Assembly: GCA_000242935.3 (NCBI GenBank)
Contig: CP007053.1
Span: 3,085,001-3,149,000 of the forward strand
Length of the DNA: 64,000 nucleotides
Source: Opitutaceae bacterium TAV5
GTDB lineage: Bacteria; Verrucomicrobiota; Verrucomicrobiia; Opitutales; Opitutaceae
Reading direction: 5' to 3'
The translations under genes and the position numbers were made by a program. Shown in pieces: positions 53,262 to 62,055 of the stretch. The first letter of the stretch is position 1, and each line of letters opens with the position of its first letter. The notes under the pieces are model-generated. The model saw only the letters and a list, made by a program, of their open reading frames with translations, searched no databases and was not told where the DNA came from.

Positions 53262-53858
53262 TCAAGGACGGCCTCGCCCGGAACGATCCGCGTCCGGAGC
53301 GCCGTTTGCGCTCCCGGGGCCCGGGCGAAATGTCCGCGCCGTCCGCACCAGGATCACCCGCGCCGGCAGCCAGATCGCCAGAAACAGCAGCGGCGCGGTC
53401 GCCGCCCAGCCGGAGATCGCGTGCAGGATCGCCCACCCGAACCGTCCGCCGAACTCGCGCAGCGGCAATGCATGAAACGCCCGCGTGAGGGTTTGCAGAT
53501 CGAACGGCGCATCGTGCGCGCGCCAGAGCCATTCGCCGATCCGCAGGTAAACGAAGATCATCGCCACATGCACCGGCGTGAGCGCGTAGTTGAGCGCGAT
53601 CAGCAGCGGCTGGTTCATGCGCAGCCACAGTCCCATAAAGATGTTGAGCGTGGTCGTGGTGCCCATGACGGGAAACAGGGAGCACACCGTGCCGGCCGCC
53701 ACCGTCGTGGCGATCCGTTCCGGCGCCACGCCCTGGCCCAGTTGCAGCATCACCGGCCGCACCACCCGCCGCCGCCACATGCTCTCGTGCGCCACCTCCG
53801 CCACGGCGGGAGCAGGAGATGAAGGCGGAGAGGCGGTGGCGGACGTTTCCGGAGACAT
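53262..53858 (-). CDS. DUF2062-domain membrane protein
   Basis: The 198-residue protein has the DUF2062 pattern: APERIATTVAAGTVCSLFPV MGTTT (written in two parts), followed by helices (TLNIFMGLWLRMNQPLLIAL, PVHVAMIFVYLRIGEWLW) and a C-terminal helix (AATAPLLFLAIWLPARVILV). It is a predicted inner-membrane protein of unknown function. The ATG at 53858 is chosen because upstream codons, though open, are not similar to the family. It runs in the same direction as the VanZ-like gene, 69 bp upstream of it. Confidence 0.8.
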   Translation of the reverse strand: MSPETSATASPPSSPAPAVAEVAHESMWRRRVVRPVMLQLGQGVAPERIATTVAAGTVCSLFPVMGTTTTLNIFMGLWLRMNQPLLIALNYALTPVHVAMIFVYLRIGEWLWRAHDAPFDLQTLTRAFHALPLREFGGRFGWAILHAISGWAATAPLLFLAIWLPARVILVRTARTFRPGPGSANGAPDADRSGRGRP

Positions 53859-54015
53859 GCGGAGAAGAAGACTGCGGACAATGCCATGCCGGCGGTGGCG
53901 ACACAAGAGGACAACGGGGCTGCCGGAGCGGCCGCATGGCAGACCGCCGTTCCTGCCCAATCCCCTTGTCCCGCAGCCTTCCGGCCGCATGATGTCCGTC
54001 GGCCTTTCTTCCCTT

Positions 54016-55347
54016 ATGAAAAAACTCACGGTTCTTTTTCTCGCCGTTTCCCTCACCGCCAATGCCGCTTTCATCGCCCGCTCCGCCTGGCGCGCGCACC
54101 GGGAATCCTCCGACGGCGCCGCCGATTCCGGCCGCAACGCGGCCCGCCTCGCCACCGCCGGCAAGAATGCCCGCGCCGGCGGCTCCGCTTCCGTCGGCGA
54201 AAGCGACCTCCTCGAAGCCTTGCGCGGCGACGATCCCGTGGCCCTCCGCGATGTCCTCCGCGCCGCCGGCGTCGACGACCGCACCCTGCGCATGATCGTT
54301 TCCAGCACGATCTGGCGCCGTTACTCCGACCGCATGAAGGCGCTCCAGCCGCAGCCCGATCCCGAAACCCTCAACAAAAACTGGTGGAAGGAAAACCCCT
54401 GGGAAGCGCAGTACAACCGCCAGACCAAAGAGCAGCGCGCGGAAGCCCGCCGCCTGCAACGCGAGGTCCGCGACACACTCGAAAACCTCCTCGGCAAGGA
54501 CCCCGAGGCCGGCCGTTACGGCGGCTGGGTCGATCCCCGCACGTCCTTCCTCCCCGAAGGGAAACGCACCTCCATTCAGGAAGTGGAGCAGGACTACGCC
54601 GAACTCACCAGCGAACTCTACCGCGAGGCCGGCCGTTTCCAGGTCCCCTCCGACGCCGAGGCCATGCGCGTCCTCCAGGAATCCAAAAAGCAGGATCTCG
54701 CCGCTCTCCTCACTCCGGAAGAATTTGCGCAATACGAGCTGCGCAATTCGCAGACCACCCAGCAACTGCGCGGGGAAATGGCGCAATTCGACGCGAGCGA
54801 AGACGAATTCCTCTCCATCTATTCCCTCCGGAAAGAGTTCGACGAACGCTACAGCAACAACGACATGCTCGGCATGGGTCCGCGCGGGCGCGACCAGGAT
54901 TACTGGAAGCAGCGCCAGGAGGCGGAAAAACAGCTCAACGAGCAAATCCGCCAGGCGCTCGGCGAAGAACGCTACACCGACTACCGGCGCGCCAAGGACT
55001 ACGATTACCAGCAACTCGTCGCCGCCGGCAAACGCTTTGGCCTGCCCGAAAACACCGCCTCTCAACTCTACGACCTGCGCGACGCCACCCTCGCTTCCTC
55101 GAAACGCCTCGCCGCCGACGACACGCTGACCGCCGAACAAAAAAAGGAATCCCTCAAGACCCTCGCCGCCGACATGCGCAACCAGGTCACCGCCGCGCTC
55201 GGTCAGGAAGCCGCCTCCGCCTACTTCAATAACGGCCGCATGAACTGGCTCCAGCAAATGGAAAAAGGCTACGTCGTCGAACTGGACGACAACGGCCAGT
55301 CCACGAGGATCGTCAACCTTACCAGTCCCCCGAAAAAGAAAAAGTAG
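54016..55347 (+). CDS. Exported helical protein of unknown function
   Basis: The 443-residue protein has a signal anchor (MKKLTVLFLAVSLTANAAFI). A long charged helical body follows (e.g. NWWKENPWEAQYNRQTKEQR, QEAEKQLNEQIRQALGEERY). It is rich in Glu, Lys, Arg and Gln, with probable coiled coils, and ends in a Lys tail (PPKKKK). Recurrent L-G-x-E/K-x-x-x-x-Y segments (LLGKDPEAGRYGG, ALGEERYTDYRRAKDYDY) suggest repeated units. No family was recognised; similar exported proteins occur in Verrucomicrobia. The start at 54016 gives the signal; ATG 53989 is in frame too. Confidence 0.7.
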   Translation: MKKLTVLFLAVSLTANAAFIARSAWRAHRESSDGAADSGRNAARLATAGKNARAGGSASVGESDLLEALRGDDPVALRDVLRAAGVDDRTLRMIVSSTIWRRYSDRMKALQPQPDPETLNKNWWKENPWEAQYNRQTKEQRAEARRLQREVRDTLENLLGKDPEAGRYGGWVDPRTSFLPEGKRTSIQEVEQDYAELTSELYREAGRFQVPSDAEAMRVLQESKKQDLAALLTPEEFAQYELRNSQTTQQLRGEMAQFDASEDEFLSIYSLRKEFDERYSNNDMLGMGPRGRDQDYWKQRQEAEKQLNEQIRQALGEERYTDYRRAKDYDYQQLVAAGKRFGLPENTASQLYDLRDATLASSKRLAADDTLTAEQKKESLKTLAADMRNQVTAALGQEAASAYFNNGRMNWLQQMEKGYVVELDDNGQSTRIVNLTSPPKKKK

Positions 55348-55430
55348 CCCCCACGGCCCGGTCAGGAGAACCCCTTCGCCCCCGGCCGCAAGGCCGGGAT
55401 CGCGAGCGACAGGGACGGGTCCGTCTGAAG

Positions 55431-55451
55431 TTCCGCACCAGTGAGCGGAAC
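55431..55451. promoter_or_regulatory. LacI-type operator candidate, copy 1
   Basis: TTCCGCACCAGTGAGCGGAA (plus a following C) is identical to 58415-58435. The arms TTCCGC/GCGGAA are palindromic. It lies 63 bp before the pseudopilin ATG (55514). Downstream of both copies TGGACGC follows at the same distance, possibly a -35 region. Confidence 0.65.
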
Positions 55452-55513
55452 ACGTCGCTGGACGCTTTTCCCATCGTGGATTTCAGTGCGGGATATTTCA
55501 CCCGCCCCCCCGC

Positions 55514-56260
55514 ATGAACTTTCCCCGCAAAAAAACCGTCTGCCTTCTGCGTCCTTCTTCCCCCCGTAATGTCCATCCGGGGGTATCCGGATTCACCCTG
55601 ATCGAGTTGCTTACCGTCATCACCATCATCGGCATCCTGGCGGCGATCCTCGTGCCCACCGTCAGCAGGGTTCGCCAGTCGGCGCGGGCGGCGCAGTGCC
55701 TGAGCAATCTGCGCCAGATCGGCTTGGCGGCTGTGCTCTGCGCCGAAGACGAAAAGGGATTGCTGCCTTGGGGCACCAACAGCAGCTACAGCGCCTATTG
55801 GCATCTGTATCTCAACAAATACCTCGCGGGCTATGGCAGCAACAGCAAGCCGGGGGTTGGCATCTTCCTTTGCCCGTCGGTTCCTCCGCCCAAGGACGCC
55901 ACTATCGTCGGACGCAGCAGCTATATCGCAAACTCCCTGCTCATGCCGCAGGAAAAACCAACCGCAGCCCGCAAAAAAGTCGCCGACATCCGCGCCCCTT
56001 CGCAGGCCGTTATCGTGACGGACGGCACGGTCAACAGCAACAACGTCAGCGATTGGGGATTTTACAACGACAAGGCTCATGGTCCCATCAAATCCGGCAA
56101 CGCACTGGATGACCCGATTCCCGATCAGACGGCGGATGGTGCCGCACGCATTGCATGGCGCCATAACGGCAAAACGCATGTCGCTTTTGCTGACGGGCAC
56201 GCCAGGTCCATGGCGGTCGGCGAATTGAAATACAGGCACGTTCAGAGAACGACGGAGTAA
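55514..56260 (+). CDS. Prepilin-type protein with H-X9-DG motif
   Basis: The 248-residue protein has the cleavage site [20 protein letters not shown] (Glu +5, hydrophobic helix), [16 protein letters not shown] and C-terminal [19 protein letters not shown], an exact H-X9-DG block. The 25-residue leader is basic. It is followed by an alpha/beta hydrolase gene 66 bp downstream. A LacI-type operator candidate (55431) lies in the promoter region. Confidence 0.87.
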   Translation: MNFPRKKTVCLLRPSSPRNVHPGVSGFTLIELLTVITIIGILAAILVPTVSRVRQSARAAQCLSNLRQIGLAAVLCAEDEKGLLPWGTNSSYSAYWHLYLNKYLAGYGSNSKPGVGIFLCPSVPPPKDATIVGRSSYIANSLLMPQEKPTAARKKVADIRAPSQAVIVTDGTVNSNNVSDWGFYNDKAHGPIKSGNALDDPIPDQTADGAARIAWRHNGKTHVAFADGHARSMAVGELKYRHVQRTTE

Positions 56261-56326
56261 CCGGGCTTTGACCTGCCGGGGCAGATTTCCGGGGGCGACC
56301 GGTTTTCGAAACGATGAAGAGAGGCC

Positions 56327-57307
56327 ATGAAGAATGTATTTATTTTCCGGTTACTGACGATTCTTGTGATGAGCACCTCGCAGGCGCAAGTGGCACATGA
56401 CATGCAAGCCGCGTCTTCCCCGGTTCCCCCGTCCGGGGAGATCCGTGTCCTGCCCGACGTGGATTATCTGGGCTCGGATCGTGCCGAAAAACTTGATCTC
56501 TATTTGCCCGCCGGCCCCGTCCCCGAGGGCGGCTTTCCCGCCGTGGTGTTCATTCACGGTGGAGGATTTGGCGCAGGCTCCAAAGACAGGGTTGGAACCA
56601 TGGCTAATTGCCTGCGACTGGCCCGGGACGGCGTTGCTGCAGCCTCCATCGACTACACGCTGGCCGCTCCCCAAAAACCTTCCTGGCCTTTGGTCATACA
56701 CGATTGCAAAAACGCCGTTCGGTTCATGCGTGTCCATGCCGCCCGCCACAACATCAACCCGGGTCGTATCTCGGTGATGGGAGGCTCGGCTGGAGGTCAA
56801 CTCGCCCTTCTCGTCGCCTTTACCGCGGGCGACAAGGAACTGGAGCCGGAGTCCCCTTGGCCTGGCGTCCCCGACCACGTCCGCGCTGTCGTCAACCTTT
56901 ATGGTGGAACGAACTTCGCCACCCGCCGCAAGACGAGCGCCAACGGCGAGCCCACGGACGTTCCCTTTTATGCGACCGGATCGGGTCTGGTGGGCGGAAA
57001 AACCCCTGCAAGCAATCCCGCCCTCTGGGCGCAGGCCTCGCCCGTGACGCATGTTCGCCCCGGATTGCCTCCCGTCCTGACCATCCACGGCAAACGCGAC
57101 CGCGCAGTTGATTATCATCAGGCGACGGAACTCGCCGACGCGCTCAACAAGGCCGGAGTGCCGAACAAACTCATCCTGCTGCCTGGCGTGGGGCACGGCA
57201 TCACTTTCGATGGCTGGCAGGCGAAACCGATGCGGATGGAGAAACCGGTTGAGGTGCCCGATGGCATCAATCTTTGGGACGAGATTGTCCGCTTTCTGAA
57301 ACAGTGA
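56327..57307 (+). CDS. Secreted alpha/beta-hydrolase (esterase/lipase type)
   Basis: The 326-residue protein has a signal peptide (FRLLTILVMSTSQAQ). The fold marks are visible: oxyanion HGGGFGAGS, nucleophile elbow Ser154 in GGSAGGQL, Asp258 or Asp262 in HGKRDRAVDYHQ and His290 in GVGHGI. It resembles BD-FAE/acetylesterase-type enzymes that release acyl or feruloyl groups from polysaccharides. It is downstream of the pseudopilin gene, probably co-transcribed, and convergent with the LacI regulator. Confidence 0.85.
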   Translation: MKNVFIFRLLTILVMSTSQAQVAHDMQAASSPVPPSGEIRVLPDVDYLGSDRAEKLDLYLPAGPVPEGGFPAVVFIHGGGFGAGSKDRVGTMANCLRLARDGVAAASIDYTLAAPQKPSWPLVIHDCKNAVRFMRVHAARHNINPGRISVMGGSAGGQLALLVAFTAGDKELEPESPWPGVPDHVRAVVNLYGGTNFATRRKTSANGEPTDVPFYATGSGLVGGKTPASNPALWAQASPVTHVRPGLPPVLTIHGKRDRAVDYHQATELADALNKAGVPNKLILLPGVGHGITFDGWQAKPMRMEKPVEVPDGINLWDEIVRFLKQ

Positions 57308-57326
57308 TTTTTGTAGTTTAAATCAG

Positions 57327-58400
57327 CTACGGAGATGCTGACTGCTCCCGCAGCGTGCTTGCATCCATCCATTGATTGTCGATGCGCAGCGTCTGCGGAT
57401 ATCGGGGCACGCCGCGTTCCTGCCGGTTCATCATGGCCACAACCAGATCAATGGCGGCGCGCCCTACCTCGGCGTTGTTTTCAGCCAGTCCGCTGAGGCG
57501 TTCGCCTTCGCCCGGCGGTTGCACCAGCACGGCCAGCCCGATGTCTTCCGGCACGCGCAACCCGATCTGCCGCAAGGTCGGCAGCAGAGCCTCTTCACCA
57601 ATGGCGATCACCACGTCGGGTCGACATTTCTGCACCCACTCCGCCAACTCCTTCATGTTGGCCATCACGCTCGGGAAAAGGCATGGCGGAATACGGTTTC
57701 TTGCCACGGGCAACTCGAGTTGTTCCCTCAAAAACGCGGCCGACCAGCGGCGTCCGGTGCGTTCATCCATGTGACGCGACATGAATAACCCCGGTCTTCG
57801 ATAACCGCGCGCGGCCAGTTCCTGCATCATGGTGAACATACCGTTGGAGTGATGCGCCGTGATGGCATGCAGACGCGGCACGGTGAGCGATTCACCCACG
57901 CGCACAGCGGAGAACTGACTCCAGTCGATCATGTCGAGTTGTAGTCCTATTGTGGGTACTGGACCGACGATCAGGCCGGTGATGTTGCGGGCGGCGAGCA
58001 TGGAAGCCACACGGGCTGCGCCCGCGCCGATGTCCGGCAATGTGACTTCCTCCAGTTGGAATCCCAGCTCGCGAGCTCTCTGCCCTGCCGATTCGAAATA
58101 ATTCCGGTAGGTGCGCACCTGCTTCCATTCCGCCCGTTTCACACTCGGATTGAGCCAGGCGATGACGGAGTGAAACGCAGCCGGCCTGCGTCCAGTACGA
58201 TAGGCGGCCAGGGCACGGAGCATCGGATCGGGGACGTAACCCATCCGGGCGGCGAGGGCCCTCAATTCTTCCGCCCTGGCTTTCGACACATCGGGGTGTC
58301 CGCGCAGGGCACGACTCAACGTTGTGTGGTGAACGCCCGCGGCTGCGGCGACCTGGCGGAGCGTGGGAGGCGGAGAAGGGGGGGAGGATGGCGAAAGCAT
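57327..58400 (-). CDS. LacI-family transcriptional regulator
   Basis: The 357-residue protein has an N-terminal HTH (TLRQVAAAAGVHHTTLSRAL, RGHPDVS) and a PBP1-like sensor (FHSVIAWLNPSV, GLIVGPVPTIG, RPGLFMSRHMD, PDVVIAIGEE). It is a paralogue of the LacI proteins at 1-519 and 17555-18592. The ATG at 58400 is used; the in-frame upstream start (58451) overlaps the operator. The palindrome TTCCGCACCAGTGAGCGGAA lies just upstream of its own start (58415) and again at 55431. It therefore probably autoregulates and controls both the pseudopilin-esterase pair and the downstream PEP-CTERM/hydrolase genes. Confidence 0.88.
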   Translation of the reverse strand: MLSPSSPPSPPPTLRQVAAAAGVHHTTLSRALRGHPDVSKARAEELRALAARMGYVPDPMLRALAAYRTGRRPAAFHSVIAWLNPSVKRAEWKQVRTYRNYFESAGQRARELGFQLEEVTLPDIGAGAARVASMLAARNITGLIVGPVPTIGLQLDMIDWSQFSAVRVGESLTVPRLHAITAHHSNGMFTMMQELAARGYRRPGLFMSRHMDERTGRRWSAAFLREQLELPVARNRIPPCLFPSVMANMKELAEWVQKCRPDVVIAIGEEALLPTLRQIGLRVPEDIGLAVLVQPPGEGERLSGLAENNAEVGRAAIDLVVAMMNRQERGVPRYPQTLRIDNQWMDASTLREQSASP

Positions 58401-58414
58401 CGGGCAAACAAGTA

Positions 58415-58435
58415 TTCCGCACCAGTGAGCGGAAC
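58415..58435. promoter_or_regulatory. LacI-type operator candidate, copy 2
   Basis: This is identical to 55431-55451 and lies between the divergent LacI gene (start 58400) and the PEP-CTERM gene (58578). It is well placed to control both. Confidence 0.65.
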
Positions 58436-58577
58436 GGTGTGATGGACGCAATCCTTTGTGGTGTTACGGTCCAGACATCTCCCCGCTCGTCGGGATGCGC
58501 CACCGAGCCCTTCCGCTTTCATTCCAACATCCAACCTCTACCGACGATATCGCACTATTCCCAAGCTCAATCGTATC

Positions 58578-60089
58578 ATGAAAACACTACATTTCCTCAG
58601 CCCTCTGTTTGCCAGTTTGTGTCTCGCCCTGCTGCCTGCTGCCCGCGCGCAGAACACGCTTGTCTGGACCGGTTCCGTCGACGGCAACTGGTCCGAAGCC
58701 GCCAACTGGACAGGCACCGGTGCGCCTCCGGGCACGGCGGCCACCGACATCGCCCGCTTCGACGCCGACGTGGCCAACGACGAAATTTCCATCGGCACGG
58801 CCACCACCATCGACAACCTGGAGTTCGTCGCGGGAGCGGGCCGTTATACCTTCTCCGGCGAGGCACTCACGCTAAACAGGATCAGCACTAGCGGCGCGAC
58901 GATTTCCAACTCGTCGGGGAACCTCCAGACCTTTTCCACGAGAGTGAATTTTGCCGGCTCCGCCATGCTCGATGTGAGTGCCGGCAGTTCGCTCACGTTT
59001 GCATCCACCATTGGCAAGACCGTCGCGACCGGCGGCAACTTCACCGTCACAGGCGGCGGCGTCGTCAACTTTACCGGCTCGTTCAGCAGCTTCACTTTGT
59101 TCCAAAACCTGATCGCGTCAGGGGGAGCTACGATTAACTACGATACGACGAACCAGAACGGCGTTAACAACTATCAAGCCAACGGCGGCCGGATCAATCT
59201 CCATCGCGCCACGGGGACATCGGGCATCTCGCTCCAGCTTATTGGTGATGGCAGCGAGATCTACCTGTCGGAAGCCGGACTCACCGTGGGCGCCGCCTCC
59301 CTCCAGTTTCGCGGCGACGGGGCAGCCGGCAAGACCCTGACTTTCGGCGCGGATTTTTCAGGCACGGGCACCGCGACCTATAGCGGCGTGGTTCGCTTCA
59401 ACCAAACCGGAGCAGGAGCCAGCAACACCTACCGCCTCCAGGCCGCTGCCGGCAATACCCTCGCGCTCAGCGGAACCATCGTCGACAACATCGCCTCCGC
59501 CAGCGGCACCAAGGTGCTGATCGCCGGCGACGGCATCGTCCGCTTCTCCGGCTCCGGACCCAACACCAGCGTGACTCCCATCGAGATCGACGGCACACTC
59601 GTGCTCGCCAAGACCGCGGGTACCGACGCCATCGGCGGCGGCTCCGTCACCGTCAACACGACCGGCACCCTCCACCTCGCCGCCTCCAACCAGATTGCCG
59701 ACGCCACCACCCTGTCCTTCGCGGGCGGCCTGTTCGAGGTCGGTGAATTCACCGAGGCGCTCGGCGCGCTCACCGTCGGCGCGGAAGGCGGCACGATCGA
59801 CTTTGCCGGGCAGGCCGGCGCGCTCACCTTCGCCAGCCTCTCCTCCATCACCGGCATACTCACCGTCACCGGTTGGAGCGACGACGCCTCCATCCTTTTC
59901 ACCGACGGCTCCGGCTGGGACGCCACCGCCCTCTCCCGCGTGGTCTTCGCCGGCCACGGTGCCGCCCTGTTCAACAGCGCCACCGGCGAACTCTACGCCG
60001 CCGCCATCCCGGAGCCCGCCGCCACCGCGGCCCTTGCGGCTTCTCTGGCGTTTGCCCTCGGCCTTGTCCTCCGCCGCCGCACGCGCTAA
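58578..60089 (+). CDS. PEP-CTERM protein with autotransporter-associated beta-strand repeats
   Basis: The 503-residue protein has a signal peptide (LFASLCLALLPAARAQ) and the family opening LVWTGSVDGNWSEAANWTGT. A beta-helix-like body of Gly/Thr-rich strands follows (TLSFAGGLFEVGEF, GGSVTVNTTGTLHLAASNQI). The end is IPEPAATAALAASLAFALGL VLRRRTR (PEP-CTERM). It is probably anchored by exosortase in the cell envelope and is followed within 17 bp by a GH39-like gene. The start at 58578 gives the signal peptide. Confidence 0.88.
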   Translation: MKTLHFLSPLFASLCLALLPAARAQNTLVWTGSVDGNWSEAANWTGTGAPPGTAATDIARFDADVANDEISIGTATTIDNLEFVAGAGRYTFSGEALTLNRISTSGATISNSSGNLQTFSTRVNFAGSAMLDVSAGSSLTFASTIGKTVATGGNFTVTGGGVVNFTGSFSSFTLFQNLIASGGATINYDTTNQNGVNNYQANGGRINLHRATGTSGISLQLIGDGSEIYLSEAGLTVGAASLQFRGDGAAGKTLTFGADFSGTGTATYSGVVRFNQTGAGASNTYRLQAAAGNTLALSGTIVDNIASASGTKVLIAGDGIVRFSGSGPNTSVTPIEIDGTLVLAKTAGTDAIGGGSVTVNTTGTLHLAASNQIADATTLSFAGGLFEVGEFTEALGALTVGAEGGTIDFAGQAGALTFASLSSITGILTVTGWSDDASILFTDGSGWDATALSRVVFAGHGAALFNSATGELYAAAIPEPAATAALAASLAFALGLVLRRRTR

Positions 60090-60106
60090 AACCGGTTTTC
60101 TTTCTC

Positions 60107-61987
60107 ATGATACTCCCTCGCCTCCTCCTTGCGACGGCGGCCGCCCTGCTCGCCGGCCTCGCCCCCGCTCTCGCCTCCCCGCTGCCCGCCCCCTCACTGC
60201 GCACCGTCGTGGTCGCCGGTGCGGACCTTGCCGCCGGCCTCAAGGTCGATACCCGGCAGGACCCCGCCGCGCTCGGTGGCGCCTACGTGTCGCCACGTGA
60301 GAAATACCAGACCATCGCCCGCGTCTCGCTGCCCGCCGAAGGCGACACGCTCCACGTGTGGGTGCATTACCGCGGCCTCGCCCTGCAAGTGAAGACCCGC
60401 CTGGGCGACAAGACTGTCGGGTTCCCCTGGAGCTGGCAGCGCAACGCCAAGGACTTCGCCTGGCGTCTCGCCGGCTCTTTCAAGCGCGACCAACTCGGCG
60501 ATTCCGTCTGGCTCATCACCGATCCTAAGTTCACCGAGGCCAGCGGCGTCGATGCCCTCGTCGTCACCGCTGACACCGACTGGAAGCCCGTCGGCGTGAC
60601 CAATGCCGCGGCCACCCCTGCCAAGCCCGCGCCGCCCGCCGCGAACCCCGACGAGCCCGACGCCGCCAACGCCACCGTGCAGGCGGAGGTCGCCGTGATC
60701 GAGGAGACTTCCGAACCCGGCGAAGCCACGGTCTCGATCAACTGGGGCAAGACCGGCGAACGTGTCTCCCCGCTCCTGTATTCGCTCAACGGCCTCCGGC
60801 GCGCGCCCGACCCTACTTGGGAAGCCGGTATCGCCCTCATGAGGCCGCCGCTTATCCGCCAGCACAGCTCCTCCCTCGCGCGCTCCTGGTTCGTCGAAAC
60901 CGCCGACGGCAAGGTCACCTGGGACTACGCGAAAGTGCGTGCCACCTTCGAGGCGAGCCGCCCGCCTCCCGGCACCTTCCGCATGCACAACGTCAACATC
61001 TGGCCCGCCTCCTGGGACGCCGACGAGGACGGACGCCTCGACACCGACCGCGTGGACGACTTCGCCCGCCTCTACGCCGACCTCGTCCGTTTCGTGAACA
61101 TCGAGATGAAGGCCGGCATCCAGTATTGGGAAATCACCAACGAGAAGGACATGCCCTACTGGCGCAAGCCCCGTAAAGACAACACGCCCGACGTTGCCGC
61201 CCTTGCCCGCGTTTACAACACGACCGCGGCCGCCATCCGCGCGGTCGATCCCACCGTCAAGATCGGCGGCCCCGCCGTCTGCAGCCCCCTGCCCATGGGA
61301 CCGCTGGTCGAGTTCGCCCGGCTGACGCGTGACCAGCTCGATTTTTTCTCCTTCCACCACTACGCCACCGGCAACAACACCGAGCCCGATCAGGTCATCT
61401 ACGAAAAGGCGTTCGTCATGGCCGACGACGCCCGGAACCTCATCCGCCGGATCGACGCCGTGATGAAGGGCAAGGTCATCGAGTATCACCTCAACGAGTT
61501 CAACATCTGCTACAGTTGGCGCAAGCCTGAGCCCCGCATGACGAATCACAAGGGCGCGGTCTTCGACGCCCTCTCCCTCATCGCCTACACACGAGTCCCC
61601 GGTCTCACCGCCACCAACGCCTGGGGCGCCATGGACCGCGTCTATGGCAAGATGGACCAGCGCGGAAGCCTCCGTCCCGGCGCCTATGTGTATCATTATT
61701 TCAACCGGTTGCTCTCCGGCCGCCCCGCCGCCGTCACCACGAGCGCGGACAAGGCCGTGGTGCCCTTCGCCGTGGCCGACGGCCACGAAGGCCGGCCCGC
61801 CTTCGTCCTCGTCAACCGCACCAACGGTGAGCAGACGGTCACGTTCACCGAGTCGCCCGCGCAGACCGGCTCCTGGCAGGTCGCCGTCATCGACGCCGGC
61901 GGCCCCCGCCCCGCCGCCCCCGCCGCGCCCTTCAAGGCCCCTGTCACGCTCTCCCCGCACAGCGTGAACTTCTACTGGCTGGACTGA
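60107..61987 (+). CDS. GH39-like secreted glycoside hydrolase, copy 1
   Basis: The 626-residue protein has a signal peptide (LLLATAAALLAGLAPALA). An N-terminal beta-sandwich (about 30-165) and a Pro/Ala linker (AAATPAKPAPPAANPDEPDA) precede a GH-A-type barrel. Catalytic candidates are Glu346 in YWEITNEKD and Glu464 in EYHLNEFN. An all-beta C-terminus ends HSVNFYWLD. The pattern resembles GH39 or other clan GH-A families; the substrate is not deducible. It has a tandem paralogue directly downstream (62056-63963). Confidence 0.75.
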   Translation: MILPRLLLATAAALLAGLAPALASPLPAPSLRTVVVAGADLAAGLKVDTRQDPAALGGAYVSPREKYQTIARVSLPAEGDTLHVWVHYRGLALQVKTRLGDKTVGFPWSWQRNAKDFAWRLAGSFKRDQLGDSVWLITDPKFTEASGVDALVVTADTDWKPVGVTNAAATPAKPAPPAANPDEPDAANATVQAEVAVIEETSEPGEATVSINWGKTGERVSPLLYSLNGLRRAPDPTWEAGIALMRPPLIRQHSSSLARSWFVETADGKVTWDYAKVRATFEASRPPPGTFRMHNVNIWPASWDADEDGRLDTDRVDDFARLYADLVRFVNIEMKAGIQYWEITNEKDMPYWRKPRKDNTPDVAALARVYNTTAAAIRAVDPTVKIGGPAVCSPLPMGPLVEFARLTRDQLDFFSFHHYATGNNTEPDQVIYEKAFVMADDARNLIRRIDAVMKGKVIEYHLNEFNICYSWRKPEPRMTNHKGAVFDALSLIAYTRVPGLTATNAWGAMDRVYGKMDQRGSLRPGAYVYHYFNRLLSGRPAAVTTSADKAVVPFAVADGHEGRPAFVLVNRTNGEQTVTFTESPAQTGSWQVAVIDAGGPRPAAPAAPFKAPVTLSPHSVNFYWLD

Positions 61988-62055
61988 CGCCGCCTCCCAT
62001 GCCCCGCCGCCGTCGCTGATCTGTCCGGACGCTCTCTTCCTCCTTCCCATTGCCC

